A stretch of 64,000 nucleotides of DNA, taken from NCBI RefSeq assembly GCF_037126465.1, contig NC_088202.1:106113962-106177961 (forward strand). Reading direction: 5' to 3'. The position numbers were made by a program, and so were the translations under genes. The notes under the pieces are model-generated. The model was not told the DNA's origin and ran no database searches. It was given only the letters and a program-made list of their open reading frames with translations. Origin of the DNA: Ornithodoros turicata. Lineage: Eukaryota > Arthropoda > Arachnida > Ixodida > Argasidae. How positions within the stretch are numbered: position 1 is the first letter of the stretch; every line of letters begins with the position of its first letter. Below, piece after piece: positions 1 to 11,466 of the stretch.

Positions 1-49
1 TCAAGATGAGGGGGGGTCCTCACTGCGAACGAATGGTGACACTCGGTCA

Positions 50-830
50 ATGGATGTTCCGCCTGGCCCTACTCTCAAGCCTACCCATGAGACTGATGCA
101 TCGCTGTTTCAGCTGGTCACGTATAAGAAGAATCGACCAAACGGGATCCCGGTTGTGTTCAGATGTCTCACAAAGTCGGGCTCGTTCTGGAGTGTTAACC
201 CCAACTTAATAGCTCGTGAAGTGCTCACCATGACGCAAGAGATGGTCCCCCGCCACAGAATCAATAAATATGGAACTCTCATCGTCCATATCTCATCCGA
301 GCACTTCGCACAACGCTTACTAGGCCTTACGGTACTCGCCGGAATAGCAGTCCAAGCGTCTATCCCACAGTCCTACTTACGTACCACCGGCAGAATCACT
401 GGCGTCCCTCGTCGTTACAGCGAGGCTCAGCTCCTTGATTACTTTTGTTCAAGTGGTGTCACTGAGGTTCAACGAGAACTAGCTTATTCTCGGGAGAGTG
501 ACGGCTCCGCGAAAGCCATCGTCAAGTCTAGTGTGCTCTTAACCTTTCAACCTGGTACGCGCTGCCAGCGGAAATTCCTCTCGGGTTCACATACTTCCCC
601 GTGTCAGAATACATTGAGCCGCCTACTCAACGTTTTGACCGTCAGAAGGTTGCTGACATTGCTCGCAACTGCCGCGGTCCCCAAAGATGCAAGGTGTGCG
701 CAGGCCCACATGCTTATAAACAATGCACTTTGTGACGAGAGCCCACGTGCGCTAAATGTGGTGGTCAGCATAATGCCACCTACCGTGCCTCTACCGTGTG
801 CGAGAGCGGCAGTGGCCGCGCACCGACGGC
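50..830 (+). pseudogene. LINE ORF1 (gag-like, zinc knuckle) remnant
   Basis: The frame is open from 50 to about 580, then shifts. The shifted frame carries two cysteine/histidine clusters around 690-800: CKVCAGPH followed by a Cys, and CAKCGGQH followed by a Cys. These resemble nucleic-acid-binding zinc knuckles of I-element ORF1 proteins. An in-frame TGA lies between them. ORF1 proteins bind the element's RNA to form the particle needed for retrotransposition. The true start is not visible; it may lie upstream of the window. The frameshift and stop mean no functional product is expected. Confidence 0.6.
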
Positions 831-1216
831 GAGCACTTCTCCATCAAGTGGCTGCTCGACTCCTGGCTTTACCTCTGGTACTGCCGATTTCCCGCGCCTG
901 ACTGGCAGGCCAGCGCCACCAGCACACGCTCACCACGGCTCGTCGCAGTCCTTTGCCTCTGCTGTGAAGCAACCCGTACTACAAGCTGCACGCCAACTGC
1001 CCAAGGTCACAGGACGACGAACTTCTGGTTCTGCCGCACAGTCGACCCGCATGTCTAAGGGACAGGACACCATATCTGGTACAATTGTAACAATGCTTTT
1101 CACCGCCTTAAGAGCAATTGTCCAGCTGCTCACAACAGCAGCAGACTTACCTGCGGTTCAAGCTGTGCTTGCCCTTGAACCTCTCCTGCGCAAAGGTCCA
1201 TCCCCTTCTACGTACA

Positions 1217-4200
1217 ATGAATAACGGTCGCAGTCGCATTACACTAGCCCACTACCAGACAACCACGATCTTTCAATGGAATTCACGCAGCTTGTCCGCG
1301 AAATTATCTGACTTCCGCCAGTTCGTGTGGCGCTATATATTCCCGGTACTGTGCATTTCAGAGTGTGGCATTAGGGCAGACGTTCGTCTCTCAAACTACC
1401 TCACCTTTGTGTCTGAGCCTCGTGGACGGAATAGTCGTGCCGTGATTTTTGTCCGGGCCGACCTCCCAGTGATCCAACGTGATCTGCAGATGGATGGGAT
1501 AGGGGACTACGTCTGCTGCTCGGTTCGTGTCGGTTCACTTGACCTCACCATCGTCTCTCTATACATTCCACCAGCAGTCAGATACAATGCGGCCGAGTAG
1601 GAATCATTTGTTAATGGCCTCCCTACACGTTTCATGCTCTGCGAGGATTTTAATGTACACAATGCCGTCTGGTGCTGCACGCGTACGGATACCCGCGGCC
1701 AGCGGCTTGCAGACATTTTTGCGGACAGAAACCTCTGCGTGTTAAACGACGGCTCGTCAACCTTCATCCATTCAACCTACCTTTCCTCCTGTCTCGACCT
1801 CACCGTCGCGTCGGCGTCCCTAGCCCACCGGCTCCGCTGGAGTGTCGATGCGGACACTCTTGGCAGCGATCACCTACCTGTCCTAGTTTGCACCCCACGT
1901 GCCCGCCGCTCGCCTATCTCACACTCCGTCAAGCGGACCAATCGGCATCACTTCGCAGGGGCACTCGAGTCAACCCTTTCAAGTGATGTATATGGCGATG
2001 CTCGGGACTCCTGCCACATTGTATCTAGCGCAACCCAAGCAGCTACCAGGACCTACCGTGTTCCACTTCAATTTTCAACCGTTGATGCGGAATATAAGCG
2101 GCTCCGAGCCCTTCGACGACGTGCCTAACGGCGGGCACAACGCACTCTCCAGCCCCAAGACCGGCAGGCCGCAAAACGTATACAAAGAGCTATACAGAGT
2201 CGTCTGCAGAAGCTCACACGGGACCGCTGGCGCTGATTTACGTCGTCCCTTTCGCCCCGTACCCCCCTGTCTCGGATCTGGGGCGTGCTTAAGGGGCTCT
2301 CGACTCCTGTAGTACAACGTAACCTGGTCCGCTCCCTCTCTTTGGCCATGTCGCGCACGGAACTGCAAATTGTAGAGGACTTCTGTGCCCGCCTCATCGC
2401 TTTGCCTGCGTCAAGCCAAGCTGTTCCTGAAGTAGTGCAATGTACGAGCAATGCAGCACTAGACCTGCCTTTTACCCTCATGGAGCTGGATGCTGCACTA
2501 GGTGCATCACCACACCATACCTCACCAGGAGCGGACCAGATCTCGTACAAAGCACTTCAGCATCTTCCCTATGCGGAGCGACTATGTCTCCTACGCATAT
2601 TTAATGACAGCTGGCGGCAAGGGCGATTTCCCGAGCAATGGAAAGCCGCAATGGTAGTTCCCCTGCTCAAACCCGGCCAATCTCCTCACCACCTGGACTC
2701 CTTTCGCCCAATAGCCCTTACCAGCTGTGTGGGGAAGACCCTGGAACGAATGGTCTTCAACAGGCTCAGCTGGTACCTAGGGAGTACCGTTTTTTTTTTT
2801 CAGCCACAATTATGAGGTTTCGCCCAGGCCGGTCGTCACTTGATATCCTTACCCACGTCAATGAAGTGCATCAAGCTCGTGCGGATGACTTCCTGTCCGC
2901 CGCTGTTTTCCTAGACGTTAAGAAGGCGTATGACAGTGTGCAACATACTGCAATTTTGCGAACACTGCAAGATGTCAACGTAGAGTTCTCTTCCCGCCAT
3001 GGCTCCGAGACTTCCTCACAGACCGTTCCCTTTTTGTACGCACTACAGACGGGGATACTGCTTCGCATCACGTCCAACGAGGTGTCCCACACGGTAGCGT
3101 ACTCAGCCCCCTATTGTTTAATATCGACATGGCCTCCCTTCCAGCACAGCTGCCAAAACACACTCATGTTACACTCTATGCGGACGATATTTGTATTTGG
3201 ACATCTGCCCTTCGTCATGATGCGATCCAACGTCGTCTACAAGGTTCCTTGGACATAATATGTCATTATCTCGCCGACCGAGGCCTAACGATCTCACCTG
3301 CCAAGACTGTAGCCATGGCCTGTTCACTGAAGTCATTTCACAAGTACCCATTATCCCTTGCTGGGTCGCCCATCACATTTGACTCAACCTGCCGTTACTT
3401 GGGTTTTACCGTTGACCGAGGCTTGATATGGTCTCCTCACATGAAGACACTTGTTGCCAAAGCTTCAAGCATGGTTAACGTCCTTAAGCGTGTCGCAGGT
3501 GCGTCCTGGGGCCCCTCCTGCCGTGACCTCCACCGAGTCCATACGGCTCTTCTCTTGGGCACGCAACGGTATAGCCTCCCTATCCTTCATGAAATCAGCC
3601 CCACCCAAGACCGAGAGCTTCTCAACCCTCAGCCCCGCAGCCTCCGTGTCTGCCTAGGTGTCCTTCGGACAACAGAGACCTACTCCGTCCTCGCAGAAGC
3701 TAGAGAATACTCTAGTCCTACTCTACGGGACACAACCACCCTGCGCGTATACGTCCGTTGTCTGACCCAACCTTCCCATCCCCTTTGTCTTTTCAGATTG
3801 CAGAAAGCTGCCCTGCTTCCGCCTTCGGTACTGCCACTGCCCGCCTAAGGGATTATCTCCCGCCCACGACATCTACTCCCTCCTTTGCGCCAGATATGGG
3901 GACCCTTGAATGTCCCGTCATTCAACCTGCGATCCCGGACCTTTCTCGAAAACACGAAGCTCCTCCAGTAGTAGCACTCCTTGGCACATATCAACTCCAC
4001 CTACCCTTGCTGTCGTCAAATCTTCAAAGATGCAGCCTCACATCAGGGGCAGCCGTTTACGTCACAGATACGGACCACGAACAAGCCTACACGTTGCCCT
4101 ATCCTGTGTCCTCTACTGAGGCGGAACTGTATGCCATCTTCGCAGCCCTAGAGTACATTGCTGGCCCGCCACCTGAGAAGTCATGGGTTGTCCTCACTGA

Positions 4201-4879
4201 CAGCAGGGCGTCCCTCCTCCTTTTGCTGTCTTCCCACCCCACCATCATATGTGACCTGCCCAGCATGATCATCCAGGCATACAATGGGCTCTGTGCAAAT
4301 GGTCACGTTCTTTCCCTGCAGTGGATTCCCGGTCATGTGGGCTTATCCGGTAACTCACGCGCAGATGCGGCTGCACGACGTTTTGCACAAGTTGTGACTC
4401 ATGCTACGGTACATCTGCCCCTTACTGTTTCTGCTTGTTGTATGTCTATACGCCGCCGGTGTGCTGCTCGGGCAAAAGCGTTCAGAGCTGAGGCTGCCTG
4501 ATACAACAGACACCTGCAATCAATCGACCCCACAGTGGACTGCTTTACTACGTGTCTCTGCACTCGTCACGAGGAATCGCTCCTTCACCGTCTCAGTCTA
4601 AACGTCGCCCGCACACCGCTGCAACTGTTCAAAATGGGTGAATTTAGCACTCCCCTCTGCACTAGCTGTGGCGTGGTGGGTGATATTCCCAACTGCATCC
4701 CAAACTGCCGGCAACGCCTTCTGCACCGTGACGCCCTCTGTCGTCGTCTATCCCAACTTGGCTACGGCACTATGACACTGGCTACCTTGCTGGGTCCCGT
4801 TCGTCAGTCGACCCAGTGGGCAGTCACCACTGCGCTCCTCCTCTTTCTCCACGCTTCGAACCTTGTTAACTCCTTGTGA
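1217..4879 (+). pseudogene. LINE ORF2 (endonuclease-RT-RNase H) remnant
   Basis: An ATG at 1217 opens an endonuclease/exonuclease/phosphatase domain. The start of the domain (QWNSRSL), the DFN motif and GSDHLPV are visible up to about 1890. A TAG at 1598 and a TAA at 2126 interrupt it. RT motifs follow: SFRPIALTS near 2698, the catalytic FLDVKKAYDS near 2910 and YADD near 3178, but they lie in different frames. One shift sits at the T run near 2790. RNase H is recognisable at about 4050-4390 (SSTEAELYAIFAALE, LTDSRAS, WIPGHVGLSGNSRAD). The frame ends at 4879. In related elements the protein nicks the target and copies the RNA in place. This copy cannot do so without repair. Confidence 0.8.
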
Positions 4880-5102
4880 TTGTGTGACCGTGTGTGTGAC
4901 TTTTCAGTTTTAGTTTTGTGTTCTTCCTTTCCTTTTTCTTCTTTTCCTTTTCGTTTCTTTTCCTCTTTGTCTTCCCCTTTCTTTTCGTTTTTTCCTTTTC
5001 TTTTCTTCCCCCATTTTCCTTTTTTTTTTTTGAATAGCAAGCCGACCTCCGTCTGGCTGACCTTTCCTTTCTTTTTTCTTAATAAACATATCCCCCCCCC
5101 CC

Positions 5103-6160
5103 TTACTTCTTCCCGCTCGCACCAATTCTGGATGGAGAAAAAGTATTTAATTGACTCTGTCAAACAGTCCGTCATAAGCTCTAAGCGACCTTTTCAGGGA
5201 GTGGTCCCTTAGAGCAGCGTGTCCCTCCCGCGCTGTTCGACCCAGTGGGGTTTGGAATCCACAGAAGATTCCCCATACACATCCCCCACAACTGACGATC
5301 CATGCCGACAATATCCGCCTCCGCAGAGTGGAACGGAACAAAGAAAAGATTCGTGACTCGGCGGAAATTGCACTTCTTGCAATCAATGATGCTTTGCATG
5401 CAAGAAAGATTGAACTCGCGCCTAAAAAGTGCCGGTCCTTTGTCTGAAAACAACGAAGAAAACGTGTTGGGTAGGGACTTCCTAGAGCTCAGCATCAGCG
5501 ACATCCCCAGCATAACGCTCCAATCGTGTAAATACATCGGGGATGTAATCAACGGTGCATTGCACTGATCGAAGCAAGTAAACGACACTGTCTCCCCCAG
5601 GGAAAGAAAACTTCCTATATTACGAATCAGTGGCAAGGAAGTGGTAAGGCGGGTTGCAACGCTCGTCTCATGTTAATCCTCAATCGGGCCCTAATCATTA
5701 TCAAGGATCCTTCACGCGACGCCGTATATCGATCTATCACATACGCAAGGACAAAGCATAGACACGAGGTTTTTCTTTTTCTTTTTTTCGATTCCTTACA
5801 GATGTTGTACAGAACAGCTATCAGAGCAGCATAGATACCGTTTTTATGCAGGTGAGTTCTGTGGCCACGCAGGTGGGCATTCTCTCGAAGAGAATGTATA
5901 ACTACTGGATGACTAACTACCTAAATACATTATTTAACTTTTTAATTTGGTGCTTTCGAGGAAAAGTGAACGCGCGATAGCAGAATGGGAGACAGTCTGT
6001 GCTGAAAGCTCATCGGCTCATTTGCGCAGTGAAATTCGGCGATGGATATTTCAACGTATGTGCTCGCTTCAGGATCTTCAAAACATAGAATGGTTTTCAA
6101 CGAGGATTGCCTCGCGTTCTGTTGTCTCACTTTTGCCCCAAAGTCTCTAGTTAAGAGGTA
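5103..6160. other. Unassigned interval, no gene seen
   Basis: No coding family, tRNA or terminal inverted repeat was recognised. A 151-codon open frame on the minus strand at 5181-5636 matches nothing I know and has no exon-like splice context. A T-rich stretch lies at about 5770-5790. Confidence 0.4.
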
Positions 6161-6164
6161 GTCC

Positions 6165-6345
6165 AGAAGCAACGTGCAAATTGGAGCTGCTGAACGCCCT
6201 ATTATAGCACCATAACCAACTAACGCATGCAAGAAACGCAGTAAAAATATACGTGCACAGAGAATGCCATAGAAACCTTACGACGTACACAGACAGTAAA
6301 AAAATAGACCAATCATGTACCACACTCTTACCCATACCTCGGCAA
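6165..6345 (-). repeat. Diverged 182-bp satellite monomer
   Basis: The interval contains recognisable pieces of the satellite found intact at 11467-14842, in the same order: CTGCTGAACGC, ATAACCAACTAACGCATGC, a CAGTAAAAATA block and AATCATGTACCA. Similarity is low but collinear. It appears to be a decayed copy left outside the homogenised array. Confidence 0.55.
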
Positions 6346-6364
6346 AAGCACACCATAAGCATAC

Positions 6365-6905
6365 TCATTCATGCTCCCTCATGCTCAATGAGCTGAGCAT
6401 GAATGAGCAAATGGAGAGCTGAGCCCGAGATGAATGAACATGAGTAAGCAAAAGAAGAGCTGAGCAGGGAGTGAGTGAGCATGAGTGAGCAAACGAGAAT
6501 ATGAGCGTGGGCAAAACTCACTTGCCAGCATTAATGAGCAAACGAGGACATGAGCATAAGCATAACTCCCTCATGAGCATGCTCATTCATGCTAACTCAT
6601 GTTATATGTGGCGAATGAGCTGAGCATGAGTTGAGCCGTTGAGTGAGCACGAGTGAAGAGCTGAGCGCGAGATGAGTGAACAGAAAGCAAAAGGAGAGTG
6701 TGCAGGAGGTGAGTGAGCATGAGTGAGCAAACGAGAATATGATCATGAGAAAACTCACTTGTGAGTATGAGTGAGCAAACGAGGAGATAAGCATAAGACA
6801 AAACTCCCTCATGAGAACGCTCATTCTTGTTCATTGTGGCGAATGAGCTAAGTATGAATGAGCTGACATCATGTTCAGATTGCGTGAACTGAGCATGAGC
6901 GAACT
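6365..6905. repeat. TGAGCA-type degenerate minisatellite
   Basis: Irregular repetition of TGAGCA, GAGTGAGCATGAG and AGCAAACGAG fills the interval. Units vary in length, roughly 40-70 bases, with internal TGAGCA hexamers. It is low complexity and codes for nothing convincing. It sits between fossil satellite monomers. Confidence 0.75.
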
Positions 6906-7254
6906 TGAGTAATGGTCACGCACCGTGAACTGAGCAGTCTGACACGAACCTCAGTATGTCTCATGGCACCACCCTCCACCGCCCCCCGACCCCGTACTTA
7001 TGGTTCGAGATAAACTACTCCCTTACACGTTACATCACAAAATACATGGTTTCATTTTCCCTCACTCTACCCTCTCCTCTTATTCCCCTATTCCTAAATT
7101 CATTTCACCCTCACGTAATATCCATCACATGAGCTCCGCTCAACTCTCCTCATATTATGCACTTCACGCTCTTGACAACATAGAAATATGTGGGTTAAGA
7201 TGGTAAACGAGGATCGGAGGCAACCCCGTGCGCGCGAGCGTGAGCACCTAGAGA

Positions 7255-7440
7255 GTTCAGCCAGAAGCGGGAAGCCGGATGAGTGAGCATGAGTTTACAT
7301 ACGGAGAATTGAGCAGCGAGTGAGAGAGCATGAGTGAGCAAGCCGAGAGCTGAACAGGGAATGAGTAAGCATGAGTGAGCAAACGGAGGACTGAGCATGG
7401 ATTGAGTGAGCACGAGTGAGCAAACGGTGAGCTGAGCAGT
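7255..7440. repeat. Second block of the TGAGCA minisatellite
   Basis: The same motif family recurs with a clearer unit of about 40 bases (GAGTGAGCATGAG, then AGCAAACGG and GCTGAGCA). Four units can be followed. It is separated from the first block by about 350 bases of unrelated sequence, so the two are probably parts of one array split by later change. Confidence 0.75.
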
Positions 7441-7474
7441 CGGCAGTGGTCGGCTGTCACAAGTGCCGACCTCT

Positions 7475-8285
7475 GCACTTACCAGTATCTGAGAGCAGCC
7501 TTCGAAATAAATCTGCTCAACGCTCGATTACCAACCAGTGCATAAAAGAATCACAGTAACAAATACACATGCAGTGCGTCAGGCAGCCAGATCAACCTGA
7601 TGATAAGTAGAGATGGCAAAAAGTAGACGAATCATGTATCATAGACTTACCATCATCCGAGAGCAACCTGCGACTAGACCACCTGCTGTTTCCAAACAGT
7701 CTACGTCACAATGCCAGATGTCGCGACCCGTCGTAGGCAAAATAAAGCCACGTGCATTAGCAGCAGCCGATCACACGAGTCGCTTTGATATGTTTTCGAT
7801 TATGGATGACATTGCTCGAAGGAGATACGAATGAAATCTTCATGTGCGAGGCAGATACTACCCTGACCTCACCTCACAAAACGCGAAAACAACGCGAAAA
7901 CCACGAAGTTACACGACAGCAACAGCCACGTGCGCTTGTTTTGCCAACCGATCCACTCTTTCCCAATCTCATGATATCTTGATGTGACGTGCCGCGGCGG
8001 GTGGTATAGTACACTCCTGACCGCTCGATCAGTACTCATCATAACCAACCAATCCATACAAGAGGCACAGTAACAAGTACACATGAAAAGTACCAACCAG
8101 CCAAAGGAATCTAACCATAACTAAATTTAAAGCAGATGAATCAGGTGCCACACAATTGGCATCATCCAAGAGCAACCTGTGAATTAACGCCGGTAAGCCC
8201 TGGACTAGTACATACTATAACCAATAAATGCATACGATAAGCACAGTAACAAATACACATAAAACACATCCGGAGACAAGTTCTA
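7475..8285. repeat. Run of diverged satellite monomers
   Basis: Satellite blocks recur around 7480-7660, 7995-8110 and 8110-8280: GAGAGCAACCTGCGA, CTGCTCAACGCTCGATTA, ATAACCAACCAATCCATAC and AACAAGTACACATG. They have the same order and orientation as in the intact array, but the intervals are disrupted and the copies are much more diverged. Confidence 0.6.
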
Positions 8286-8351
8286 GTTCTCCTTTTTTTC
8301 TTACAAACAAACAAATACACATGATGTATGAAGTAATGAGTGGAACACTTG

Positions 8352-9457
8352 GTTATTACTAGGGTTCGTGGTTTTCGGCATTTTCCGAAAAATGCCGGAA
8401 AACACCCCCCGAATGATTTTTTTAAGATTCGGAATATTCCGAAAAAATCCGAATTTCTCGTATCTTGACAGCTGCCATTCCTGGAACCGCAAAGGGAAAT
8501 CCCCTTGGAATCTCCCGTTGTCGACTATTTCTCGAGCGTGGCATTATCTTCGGGCTGTGCCCTTGTTTCGTTGTGCTTAAGTGCTTATAGGAGGATGACC
8601 TCAGCTTTGGCAGCACACGTACTTAGTGACACACCTATCTTTAGTGAATTTACTATTCAGAACCTTTGTGGTCTGTTGTTGTCGGGTTAAAAAGAGATCA
8701 CGAGTGTACGGAGCTCCCAAACGGTTTCAAAAGCCGATCGCTGTTCCCCTGCCCTAGCCTTCTAGTTCATTTTTGTGTTCTTTGTATTCCTCTATCTACT
8801 CCGCTCCAGTTACCAATTGGAGTGACCCTTGTTTCCATTCCTGAGGCACTTCAAGGCACTTCGAGGCACTTCACTGTATGAGGAGTTATTCTTATTTGTT
8901 CTACGAGATGAATCTCGTATGGATGATATAAAGCGCGAGTTTTTCGAATATGCTGCATGCCCTGCCCCTCAGGTGGATATATCTCCTATTCAGTTTTGGA
9001 CGACGCCTTCCAGCACATGGCCTTTGTTATCGCAGTGCGCCTTAAGCATACTGGCTATTCCTGTTTCTAGCGCTAATGTTGAGCGCGCGTTCTCTAAACT
9101 GCGTGTTATTAATCGCAAAGAGCGAGCCGCTATGACAGATGCGAGCATGATGATGTACGCTTGCATCTATTACAACAAGAGGTAGTCTCCTTGTTTGCTG
9201 GTGTGGCACAGGCAATAAAAGACATTGTTAATGAAACCATGAATCGATTCACTTCTTTTCGGTTCGTTGTTACGTCGCGCGCAAAATAGGCTTTCCTTCA
9301 TGCGAAATAAATAGATGCCCGTATTCGGGCATTTATTTTGTGGGCGGAATATAGATGCCGAAAAAATCCGATTTATAGTCTCCCATATAAATGCCGATAA
9401 ACACCCCCCGAATTGGGTTGAAAATAGATGCCGAAAACCACAAACCCTAGTTATTAC
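8352..9457 (+). mobile_element. Internally deleted hAT element with perfect 8-bp target duplication
   Basis: The element proper is 8360-9449. It starts TAGGGTTCGTGGTTTTCGGC and ends with the inverse of TAGGGTTTGTGGTTTTCGGC, one mismatch in 20. It is flanked on both sides by GTTATTAC (8352-8359 and 9450-9457), an 8-bp duplication diagnostic of hAT. Subterminal regions are rich in CGGAA/TTCCG motifs, plausible transposase-binding sites. At 1,090 bp it is far shorter than an autonomous hAT and keeps only the C-terminal transposase region. It interrupts fossil satellite sequence, so it landed after those monomers were in place. Confidence 0.9.
8829..9185 (+). pseudogene. hAT transposase C-terminal (dimerisation) fragment
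   Basis: The frame shows the hAT family C-terminal signature: QFWTTPSSTWPLLSQ, then ILAIPVSSANVERAFSKL and a closing MMMYACIYYN. This region mediates transposase dimerisation in hAT proteins. The N-terminal BED zinc finger and most of the RNase H-like catalytic core are missing, so the copy could move only if supplied with transposase in trans. The fragment lies inside the terminal repeats at 8360-9449. The nominal start is not biologically meaningful. Confidence 0.85.
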
Positions 9458-9509
9458 GTGAAAGATATTATGTTAACCACAAAAGCTTCTTGCGCGTTAG
9501 ACTGTTTTC

Positions 9510-9745
9510 CTGGCTGCAGCCTCTCTCGATAGAACGGTTGGTAATGTGTCCGCTTAGTGATGTCGAGGCTGCAGGTTCGAAAGCAGCCGATGACGCGAGC
9601 AATTTGGTGACAACTTGCCTAGACACATCGTTCTCCGCGACGGACGTTAAAAATACGCTTCAGATGCACTGTGACTTGAGCGCACCTTAAAGAAACCCCA
9701 TGTGGTTAAAGCTAATCTCTGGTCCAACCAGTTGTCTCGCGACAG
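9510..9745 (+). repeat. Degenerate tRNA-derived SINE
   Basis: The order matches the better copies at 11035-11320 and 15774: an A-box-like region, GCAGGTTCGAA (B box) at about 9571, a GCAATTTGGTGACAACTTG block, then ACCTTAAAGAAACCCC and CAGTTGTCTCGCGAC. The copy is strongly diverged. Confidence 0.65.
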
Positions 9746-10449
9746 GAAGCGTTCAACTGCATTTATATTTTTCGGAGGAGACATACAGCAATGTAATATT
9801 TTTATTAGAAACGAGAAATGACAGGAAAAATCGTGAAACTGCTTTCCTAGAAAGGTACGAAATGCTGATGATGTTCTCTGCTGCCATGAAGAGCCGGCTA
9901 CAAAATCGACGCCGCTACGGAAGGATGCGATGGCCTAAAGGAGTGAACGAGACGATTCTATTGGAAGAACCTCAAGAAGGCGTCATCGCATCTGCCAGTG
10001 ACACGTACCACCCGCTTCCACTAGGATGGTGATGCACGCGCAGATACACTTGAGCACAAAACCGCGAACATGTACTGAACTACGACCAGGGAGCCGGTCA
10101 TCGCACCCAACGGGGCGTCGGGGGAATCGGTGCGTGTTTCAAGATACCTTTCTGTTGCTACGCGTAACGATGTAGGAGTGGCTATAAAAAGGATTCCAGA
10201 AGAACGCGTCTCGGCCCTATCGTCGATACCTGCTATGATGGGAATGTTTTTCATACTTGGATCATGCTGTGAGACGCACAAAAAGAGAATGCAACGGTTA
10301 AGAAAAAAAGTTTGAAACAAGGAAAAGAAAAACGCTAAGGAGAAGTCACGAGCGATTACTCGGAGACGAAGTGTTGAAAATATCGTGCGATTTCGAAGCG
10401 CGAAGCTGTAAATTAACAATGTTTTTACACTGTGAAACAACTAGATTTA

Positions 10450-10545
10450 TTAGGGGCGCCACTACTGTCGACCCGCGAGTTAATTTCGCCTACCTGTGGG
10501 TTCTTTAACGTGTTACGAAATCTCTGCACGCCCCACGAGAACACG
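10450..10545 (-). repeat. SINE 3' fragment
   Basis: Read on the minus strand, the block CACGTTAAAGAACCCACAGG matches the SINE body downstream of the tRNA-like head. The head itself is absent. Confidence 0.5.
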
Positions 10546-10862
10546 AACAAATACATAGAAGTGCCAGCCAGCCAGAAAACTCTCACGATAAAAGATAATA
10601 AACAGTAGACTAATCAAGAACCGTGCACTTCCCAAAGCCCGGAAACAACGTGCGAATGAACGCTTTTGGACGCTTGATTATTAGTAGATATCGCAACTTA
10701 CCATCATCCGAAAGCAAACTGCAAATTGAACCTGCTGAACGCTCGATTAGCACATTAAGCACATTAAAGATTGCAGTAGCGCAATAAAAATACACATGAA
10801 CAGTGCAGCACTCCATACCAACCTTAGGATATATAGGTAAACAGACACTAAAAAGTAGACGA
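10546..10862. repeat. Diverged satellite monomers
   Basis: GTGCCAGCCAGCCAGA, GATAAAAGATAATAAACAG, TTACCATCATCCGAAAGCA, AACCTGCTGAACGCTCGATTA and AAAAATACACATGA all occur in array order. This is the closest fossil block to the intact array. Confidence 0.65.
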
Positions 10863-11034
10863 TTCATACACTCTCAGAAAAAAGGGTAGAGTCGTTAGAC
10901 CTTTTGGGGGGTAACTGGCTCGCTACATACGTTGTACCCAAAAGTTGTGTTGTAAAGTTACTCCCCATGCAATGGTGAAACAACAACTTCAACATTTCCA
11001 CATGCAGCAGGGAACTATGCCACCTATCGAAGGG

Positions 11035-11320
11035 TGTACTAATAATGATAATAATTGGGGGCTTTACGTCGCGAGGCAACTGCGATCATGAGCGCCGCCA
11101 TACTCGTCGGGTCTGTTGGTTAATTTTACCTACCTGTTCTTTTAACGTGAACCGAAATCCTGACGCACGGTACATCACGTTTAACGTCCCTCACGGAAGA
11201 CGTCGTGTCTGAGCAACTTGTACCCTTCCACCAAGTTGCCACCGTCCTCGGCAGCGTTTGAACCCGCGATCTTGGGATCAGCAGGTGGACATGCTACCGA
11301 CTGAGCCACCGAGGGCGGCT
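11035..11320 (-). repeat. Full-length tRNA-derived SINE (tick Ruka-like)
   Basis: Read on the minus strand it starts near 11320 with CTCGGTGGCTCAGTCGGTAG. This contains a Pol III A box (TGGCTCAGTCGG), followed by a B box (GGTTCAAACG). The unique body includes AAGTTGCTCAG and CACGTTAAAAGAACAGG. The 3' end is CTCGCGACGTAAAGCCCCC followed by an ATT-rich tail at about 11035-11055. A tRNA head plus an unrelated body and an A/T-rich tail defines a SINE; identification with the tick Ruka group is from memory and should be checked. It reveals the full length, about 285 bp, and helps interpret the split copy at 15774. Confidence 0.8.
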
Positions 11321-11466
11321 GAAGAGACGCAACATTTGTGTTAAATGCACACAGCCACAAGATTTGCAAGATTTTATCACCCAACCATGAGGGTGGTAAC
11401 GAGGGAAGTTACACCCCTTGGGGTTTTGAGCAAGGAGGTAACATACACATAAGGTGGTAACTCGTA

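Larger units (their letters stand above)
1..5102 (+). mobile_element. Degraded I-like LINE (non-LTR retrotransposon) with RNase H
   Basis: The order is gag-like ORF1, endonuclease, reverse transcriptase, RNase H, then a pyrimidine-rich 3' UTR ending in AATAAA and a C run at 5092-5102. This order is typical of I-clade LINEs. The 5' end lies at or beyond the window edge. Both frames carry stops and frameshifts, so it is an old, dead copy. There are no LTRs. Clade assignment rests on the RNase H domain after the RT and is an inference; an R1- or Loa-like relative is possible. Confidence 0.85.

Noticed and set aside
4880..5212. Frames in the pyrimidine-rich stretch
   Set aside because: Low-complexity translation (runs of Phe/Ser or Lys/Glu) from the LINE 3' UTR.
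5181..5636. 151-codon minus-strand frame
   Set aside because: No family match, no splice context, overlapping frames on both strands.
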